Below, one piece after another: positions 6,240 to 9,984 of a stretch of DNA of 9,984 nt. The position numbers were made by a program, and so were the translations under genes. The notes under the pieces are model-generated. The model made no database searches. It saw nothing but the letters and a program-made list of their open reading frames with translations, and had not been told where the DNA came from. The DNA comes from Symbiobacteriaceae bacterium (GTDB taxonomy: Bacteria > Bacillota > JAAYKD01 > WRDA01): positions 1 to 9,984 of the forward strand of contig WREE01000071.1 in NCBI GenBank assembly GCA_009779515.1, written 5' to 3'. Every line of letters starts with the position of its first letter. The first letter of the stretch is position 1.

Positions 6240-7706
6240 ATGTTGGATCTCAATCAACTGCAAGAGAAAATTACCCAAGTGTTGGCCTTTATCAAAGCTC
6301 AAGACGGGGTGGAGTATGCCGACCTGAGGGTGAACTCCATCGAAACCGAAAGCTACTCCACCGAGAATATGAAGGTGCAGAGCTTAAACGCTTCCAAGAA
6401 CCTGGGTTATGGCATTAGGGTGTATGCCCAAGGCTCTATGGGCTTTGCCGGTTCCCAAGACTTTACCGCCATGGAGGAGACAGCCAAGACTGCTCTCGCC
6501 ATCGCTAAAGCCACGCAGCTAACTCAGAAAAACCCGGTGAAGCTATCCCCCAAAAAGGTAGTGAAAGATCACTACCAAACTCCCGTGGAAATCGACCCCT
6601 TTACTATCAGCAAAGAAGAAAAGCTGGCGCTGCTGTTTGAAGCGGAGCGCCTTATGCGGGAAGCAGCGCCGGAACTTTTTCGCACCCATGGCACTTTAAC
6701 CTTCCGCAAGGAACGGAAGACATGGGCAGACAGTGACGGTTCCTACATCGTCCAGGATCTAGTGGAATCTGGCGGCGGTATTGATGCCGTAGCTATCACC
6801 CGGGGCGAAATGCAAACTCGCAGCTACCCCAATTCCTCCCGAGGAAACTTTGCCACCGCCGGCTTCGAGTTCATTAAGGCTATGGACCTTCTGGGGAATG
6901 CGCCCAGGGTAGGCCGGGAGTGCCTGGAGCTTCTCAAAGCCGAAGAGTGCCCTTCCGGGATTTTCGATCTGGTCATCGCCCCCACTCAGCTTACCTTGCA
7001 AATCCACGAATCCGTGGGACACCCTATTGAGCTGGACAGGGTGTTAGGTTATGAAGCAGGTTATGCCGGTACCTCCTTCTTAGATTCCGTGGAGCCGGGT
7101 AAATTCCGCTACGGCTCCGAGCATGTCAACATTGTGGCGGATGCTACCGCTCCCGGGGGGTTAGGTACTTATGGCTACGACGATGACGGCATTCCGGCGC
7201 AAAGGGTGGAAGTTATTACCAACGGTATTTTCCACAACTTTATCTCTTCCCGGGATACAGCTGGAGCGGTAGGTTCTCTTTCCAATGGTACCGCCAGAGC
7301 CGATGGCTGGGGACGTATTCCCATCGTCCGTATGAGTAACATCAACTTGCTGGCAGGAAAGTATGCCTTCGATGAGCTTATCGCCGGTATTGAAAATGGC
7401 TTCTATTTAGATATCAACCGGAGCTGGTCTATTGACGATCGCCGCCTGAACTTCCAGTTCGCCTGCGAAATTGCTTACGAAATTAAGAACGGCAAACTCA
7501 CTGGCAAAATTTATAAAAACCCCATATATACCGGGATTACCCCTGTCTTTTGGGGTTCCTGTGACGGGGTAGCCAGCCAGGAGCATTGGCGCTTCTTCGG
7601 TACCCCCAACTGTGGCAAGGGCGAACCCAGTCAGTCGGCCCATTGTGGTCACGGCTCAGCACCGGCACGCTTTAGAGGTGTAAAGGTAGGTGTGGCAGAT
7701 GTATAA
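6240..7706 (+). CDS. tldD: TldD family zinc metalloprotease
   Basis: Subunit of the TldD/TldE heterodimeric protease, which in E. coli degrades unfolded peptides and trims modified peptides such as microcin B17. The protein is 488 aa, close to the usual length. The zinc signature HESVGH (256-261) gives two histidine ligands and the catalytic Glu257. The third ligand of the family is a Cys near the C-terminus, here Cys458 in TPNCGKGEP. The family motif GHGSAPARF follows just before the end. AAGGAGG lies just before ATG 6240, and the region upstream is repeat copy 1. The stop overlaps the start of tldE by 8 bases, as expected for two subunits made in equal amount. No ribosomally made modified peptide gene was recognised nearby, so a general peptide-clearing role is the cautious reading. 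Confidence 0.95.
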   Translation: MLDLNQLQEKITQVLAFIKAQDGVEYADLRVNSIETESYSTENMKVQSLNASKNLGYGIRVYAQGSMGFAGSQDFTAMEETAKTALAIAKATQLTQKNPVKLSPKKVVKDHYQTPVEIDPFTISKEEKLALLFEAERLMREAAPELFRTHGTLTFRKERKTWADSDGSYIVQDLVESGGGIDAVAITRGEMQTRSYPNSSRGNFATAGFEFIKAMDLLGNAPRVGRECLELLKAEECPSGIFDLVIAPTQLTLQIHESVGHPIELDRVLGYEAGYAGTSFLDSVEPGKFRYGSEHVNIVADATAPGGLGTYGYDDDGIPAQRVEVITNGIFHNFISSRDTAGAVGSLSNGTARADGWGRIPIVRMSNINLLAGKYAFDELIAGIENGFYLDINRSWSIDDRRLNFQFACEIAYEIKNGKLTGKIYKNPIYTGITPVFWGSCDGVASQEHWRFFGTPNCGKGEPSQSAHCGHGSAPARFRGVKVGVADV

Positions 7707-9045
7707 TAAGGATCAAATTTACGTTTTCATTAATAAAGCCCTCGGTTTTGCCGCTGGCTATCAGGCGCAAGTAGCGGTTTCCAGCTCTGCGGAAGGGTTA
7801 AGCCGTATTGCCAACTCGGAGATCCACCAAAATGTTTTTGAAGACCGTACCTCTCTGGCAGTCACGATTATTGCTTCTCATAAAACCAGCAGCATCTCCA
7901 CCAACGTCCTCTCCGACGAAGGGATTCAGGCAGCCGTCGCAGAGGCTATCGCCAACCTGGCTCTTCTCCCTGATGGCGAAGAGACCATGCCTTTGGTCAG
8001 TGAACCGAAGGAGATGGAAACCCGCCGCTTCTCCCAGGAGCTCCACGATAAGTTTACCGTGGAAACCCGGGCGCAGCTGGTGGCTGAAGGGCTGAGCAGC
8101 ATCACCGAACCCTACAAAGCCTTTGGGCAGCTCTCTTATCGCCGCTCGGCTTCGGGTATGGGGAACTCAGCAGGGATCCGTCGCTACTCCGACGGCAACT
8201 CGGTTCGCTTCACCCTGCTCATCTCCGACGATCTCGGTGGCACCGGCTATGCCAATATGTCTGCTGATTCTTTAGACGCGGTAGATATGGCAGGTACTTT
8301 CGCCATCGCTAAAGCCAAAGCTGAAGCCAATAAAAACCCCATCGAGCTGGAGCCAGGGGCTTACACGGTTATTCTGGAGCCGCTGGCAGTAAACAACCTG
8401 CTGGGCACCATGATGCGGGCTTTCAACGGAGGTATGGTTAATAATAAAATGAGCCCTCTCACCGATAAAATAGGGGAGAAGGTTTTCTCTGAGAAGCTAA
8501 CTGTGGTTGACGATTGGACTAGCCCCTACTCTCCGGGTTTGGCTTTCGACGGCGAGGGCACTCCTCGCACCAAGCTCACCCTGATCGAGCAAGGGGTAGC
8601 CAAAGATTTGGCTTATGACCAAGCCTCTGCTAAAAAAGCTGGCACCACCACTACCGGTCACGCTGGTGGAGGCGCCGGACGTCGTGGCGGTGCTTCTCCG
8701 GCTAACGTCATAGTCTCTCCTGGTGAGAAAACTTTGGCAGAAATAATTGCTGGTACCGAGAAAGCTTTATTAGTTACCCGTTTCCACTATATGAACCCGG
8801 TGAATATGCGGCAAGCTATTCTTACCGGTATTACCAGAGATGGCTTTTTCCTGGTGGAAAACGGCAAAATAACTAAAGCGGTGCGCAACATGCGCTTTAC
8901 CGAGAGTATGCTCATCGCTATGAACAATATCGAAGAAATTTCCAGTGACCGCAAACGCACCGGCGCTTCTTTCATTCCCGGCATGAAGATTAACGGCTTC
9001 CACTTCACCGGCAAAACTAGCTTCAGCGACACCGGAGAAGAGTAG
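7699..9045 (+). CDS. tldE: TldE/PmbA family protein, partner of TldD
   Basis: The non-metal-binding subunit of the TldD/TldE protease; known structures show that it completes the chamber but lacks the HExxxH motif, and none is seen here. The protein is 448 aa from ATG 7699. Family-typical stretches are the FNGGMVNNKMSPL region in the middle, SPYSPGLAFDGEGTPR, and near the C-terminus VTRFHYMNPVN followed by GFFLVENGKI and MRFTESM. The start at 7699 is preferred over GTG 7690 because AGGTAGG (7684-7690) lies 8 bases ahead of the ATG. It overlaps the tldD end by 8 bases. The stop TAG (9043-9045) lies within the 5' arm of the left boundary hairpin of repeat copy 2, so the last codons may have been shaped by the element. 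Confidence 0.94.
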   Translation: MYNKDQIYVFINKALGFAAGYQAQVAVSSSAEGLSRIANSEIHQNVFEDRTSLAVTIIASHKTSSISTNVLSDEGIQAAVAEAIANLALLPDGEETMPLVSEPKEMETRRFSQELHDKFTVETRAQLVAEGLSSITEPYKAFGQLSYRRSASGMGNSAGIRRYSDGNSVRFTLLISDDLGGTGYANMSADSLDAVDMAGTFAIAKAKAEANKNPIELEPGAYTVILEPLAVNNLLGTMMRAFNGGMVNNKMSPLTDKIGEKVFSEKLTVVDDWTSPYSPGLAFDGEGTPRTKLTLIEQGVAKDLAYDQASAKKAGTTTTGHAGGGAGRRGGASPANVIVSPGEKTLAEIIAGTEKALLVTRFHYMNPVNMRQAILTGITRDGFFLVENGKITKAVRNMRFTESMLIAMNNIEEISSDRKRTGASFIPGMKINGFHFTGKTSFSDTGEE

Positions 9046-9363
9046 AAGCAGGGCTTCTACTCCGCCACGGGAACCGGGGCGCAGAAGCGGAGCTTCTGTA
9101 AGCGCAGGCGGGCTTTGCCTGCCGTAGCGACGGGGGTTTGGGGGCGGGTAGCCCCCATCTAGCAAAGTAGAAGCGCGTTTTTACTCCCAGACTGAAGATA
9201 AGCCGCTTTCAAGTTCTTTGTTTCCCACCTAACTTACCTTAAAGGGATAAAAGTAACCGCTTTTTGGCGACATGTGCGTCAAAAAGCAAACTTAGTTGCA
9301 AGAACATAACTTAATTCGCCGAAGAGCGCACTCTGAGGCGAGAGTAGAAGCAAGCTTCTACTC
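9040..9363 (+). repeat. Structured dispersed repeat, copy 2, framed by twin hairpins
   Basis: A 324-base element in the same orientation as copy 1. Its left end is GAGTAGAAGC / GCTTCTACTC with loop AGG (9040-9062). Its right end is the same arms with loop AA (9342-9363). Between them lie a stem with GAA loop (9063-9081, one A-G mismatch), a 7-bp stem with GGA loop (9082-9098), a 6-bp stem (9104-9122), the GC stem with loop GGGTA (9140-9156), and a decayed boundary-like hairpin AGTAGAA/TTTTACT (about 9166-9185). The 104-base conserved block with its two stems follows (9238-9341). The mid-element hairpin suggests two modules, each starting with a TAGAAGC hairpin. No open reading frame on either strand looks real. 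Confidence 0.85.
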
Positions 9364-9381
9364 CGTCCCCAGCGATATAAT
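9352..9381 (+). promoter_or_regulatory. Possible promoter of the RseC-like gene
   Basis: A perfect TATAAT at 9376-9381 lies 65 bases before the gene. The region 17-18 bases upstream (AAGCTT/AGCTTC) is part of the repeat's right boundary hairpin and is a poor -35 box. If real, the inserted element supplies part of this promoter. Confidence 0.4.
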
Positions 9382-9386
9382 AACCA

Positions 9387-9419
9387 AAAGCGAGAGGTGC
9401 TAATCCCACCCCTCGCTTT
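9387..9419 (+). promoter_or_regulatory. Leader hairpin upstream of the RseC-like gene
   Basis: AAAGCGAG pairs with CTCGCTTT (8 bp). One A-C mismatch follows, then GGTG pairs with CACC around a 7-nt loop. In the plus direction no U-run follows, so it looks more like a 5' stabilising or attenuating hairpin. In the minus direction a U-rich stretch follows, and it could stop transcription coming from the right. Confidence 0.45.
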
Positions 9420-9445
9420 GTGAAATTAAAAAAGGTGGAAATAGC

Positions 9446-9883
9446 ATGGAAAGACCAGCCAGTCCGTTGACACCTACCGGAACTGTTACCGCGGTGGCAG
9501 AGGGGAAAGCCTGGGTGCATATGGTGCGTCACTCGGCTTGTGGCAACTGCGGAGCCTGTGCTTTGGGCTTTAGCACCGATACCTCCATCACCGTGATAGC
9601 TGCCGACCCTGGGCAAGTAGAAGTGGGGCAGGAGGTAGAGCTTTACTTTCCTCCCACGCAAGGTATGACGGCCGCCCTAGTAGTTTATGGCACACCTCTT
9701 CTGGTGCTGATCTTAAGTAGCCTGGTGTTGAGCAGGGTGGTCGGTTATCTTGGCAGCTTAGCCGCTGCCCTGACTTCCTGCATTCTCTCCTTTGCCAGCT
9801 TTTTTTTGCTGCGTTTCGGAGAGCAAAAACGCCGCCAAGACCCTAAACTTTTACCTCAAATAAAACAAGTTTTAGAGCGCTAG
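9446..9883 (+). CDS. rseC: RseC/MucC-family (SoxR-reducing system type) membrane protein
   Basis: Small membrane protein of 145 aa. The N-terminal soluble part holds a three-cysteine CxxCxxC motif, ACGNCGAC (Cys32, Cys35, Cys38). Two hydrophobic segments follow at about residues 74-96 and 101-123, and then a basic C-terminal tail. This layout is typical of RseC, which in E. coli affects the sigma-E stress response and belongs to the SoxR-reducing system with the Rnf-like complex. In Clostridia no sigma-E system of that kind is expected, so a redox or electron-transfer role is an inference. Start ATG 9446 has GGTGG 7 bases upstream. A -10 box and leader hairpin lie ahead. Its last 12 bases overlap the 3' end of a convergent gene. 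Confidence 0.85.
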   Translation: MERPASPLTPTGTVTAVAEGKAWVHMVRHSACGNCGACALGFSTDTSITVIAADPGQVEVGQEVELYFPPTQGMTAALVVYGTPLLVLILSSLVLSRVVGYLGSLAAALTSCILSFASFFLLRFGEQKRRQDPKLLPQIKQVLER

Positions 9884-9984
9884 CACGAAGTCTACTATCT
9901 CTTTCGCCGCCTGAGGGCGGCGGAATTCCCGCTGAGCTTTCCGGATGGCTTGGTGCTGGGCGGCACCATACGCCAGTAACTGCT
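9872..9984 (-). CDS. C-terminal end of an unidentified protein, cut by the window edge
   Basis: A reading frame enters from the right edge and runs 36 codons to TAA at 9874-9872. It ends ...RRPQAAKEIVDFVLAL, which has the look of a C-terminal helix in glycosyltransferases of the MurG/diacylglycerol glucosyltransferase type ('AA..I...VL'), but this is too short to identify. The base composition is coding-like and it ends convergently inside the RseC-like gene, with a 12-base overlap. The other two minus-strand frames give less protein-like sequence, and one of them is stopped in this stretch. Confidence 0.5.
   Translation of the reverse strand, partial: QLLAYGAAQHQAIRKAQREFRRPQAAKEIVDFVLAL

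Noticed and set aside
8770..9165. 131-codon minus-strand frame over the end of tldE and repeat copy 2
   Set aside because: It is antisense to conserved TldE sequence and runs into the hairpins, with no binding site and no recognisable domain.
9311..9661. 116-codon minus-strand frame over repeat copy 2 and the RseC-like start
   Set aside because: It is antisense to the CxxCxxC region of the RseC-like gene and passes through the leader hairpin; a shadow frame.

Overview
The window looks like a stretch of chromosome from an anaerobic, Gram-positive Bacillota (Clostridia-type) bacterium. The evidence is the strong AGGAGG-type ribosome binding sites, an adjacent pyrF-pyrE pair, an Hsp33 gene, a TldD/TldE pair, a small TfoX-C-terminal-like protein and an RseC-type membrane protein. 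No species can be named from sequence alone. UGA is used as a normal stop (pyrF and the leuC-like gene both end in TGA), so the genetic code is standard.

Layout. 1-112: non-coding as far as can be seen, with two alternative hairpins, possibly the right end of a transposon. 134-2775 (+): pyrF, pyrE and an AbgA-like M20 amidohydrolase, overlapping or closely spaced as one operon. 2784-4834 (-): a convergent operon, read from right to left, of a 93-codon TfoX_C-like gene, an aconitase/isopropylmalate-isomerase-type large subunit and its small subunit. A good promoter (TTGCCA, 18 nt, TATAAT) drives it from a short divergent region shared with hslO (4923-5819, +), the redox-regulated chaperone Hsp33. 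6240-9045 (+): tldD and tldE, overlapping by 8 bases. 9446-9883 (+): a two-pass membrane protein of the RseC/MucC family. 9872-9984 (-): the C-terminal end of an unidentified protein that runs off the window.

Two things stand out. First, the TfoX_C-like gene has an excellent ribosome binding site and an intact family pattern across its whole length, but codon 49 is an in-frame TGA. It falls where I recall the Bacillota family having a cysteine ('DPSAC'). A two-tier hairpin of about 40 nt starts one base after that TGA, with an apical loop 20 nt downstream, which is the geometry of a bacterial SECIS element. This is a candidate selenoprotein in a family where I know of none; a recent nonsense mutation is the alternative.

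Second, the two large intergenic gaps (after hslO and after tldE) hold two copies, in the same orientation, of a roughly 300-base non-coding element built almost wholly of hairpins. Its last 104 bases match at 101 of 104 positions by my count. Its upstream hairpins differ between copies by paired, structure-preserving changes, which suggests selection on a folded RNA or single-stranded DNA. Copy 2 is framed by two nearly identical 10-bp hairpins, and the stop codon of tldE lies inside the left one.

Functionally the window mixes housekeeping pathways: the last two steps of UMP synthesis, folate-fragment or acyl-amino-acid hydrolysis, an aconitase-family hydro-lyase of uncertain substrate, redox-controlled protein protection (Hsp33), peptide processing (TldD/E) and a probable redox membrane protein (RseC-like). 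The shared divergent control region of hslO and the UGA-containing gene hints, by inference only, at a redox link between them.
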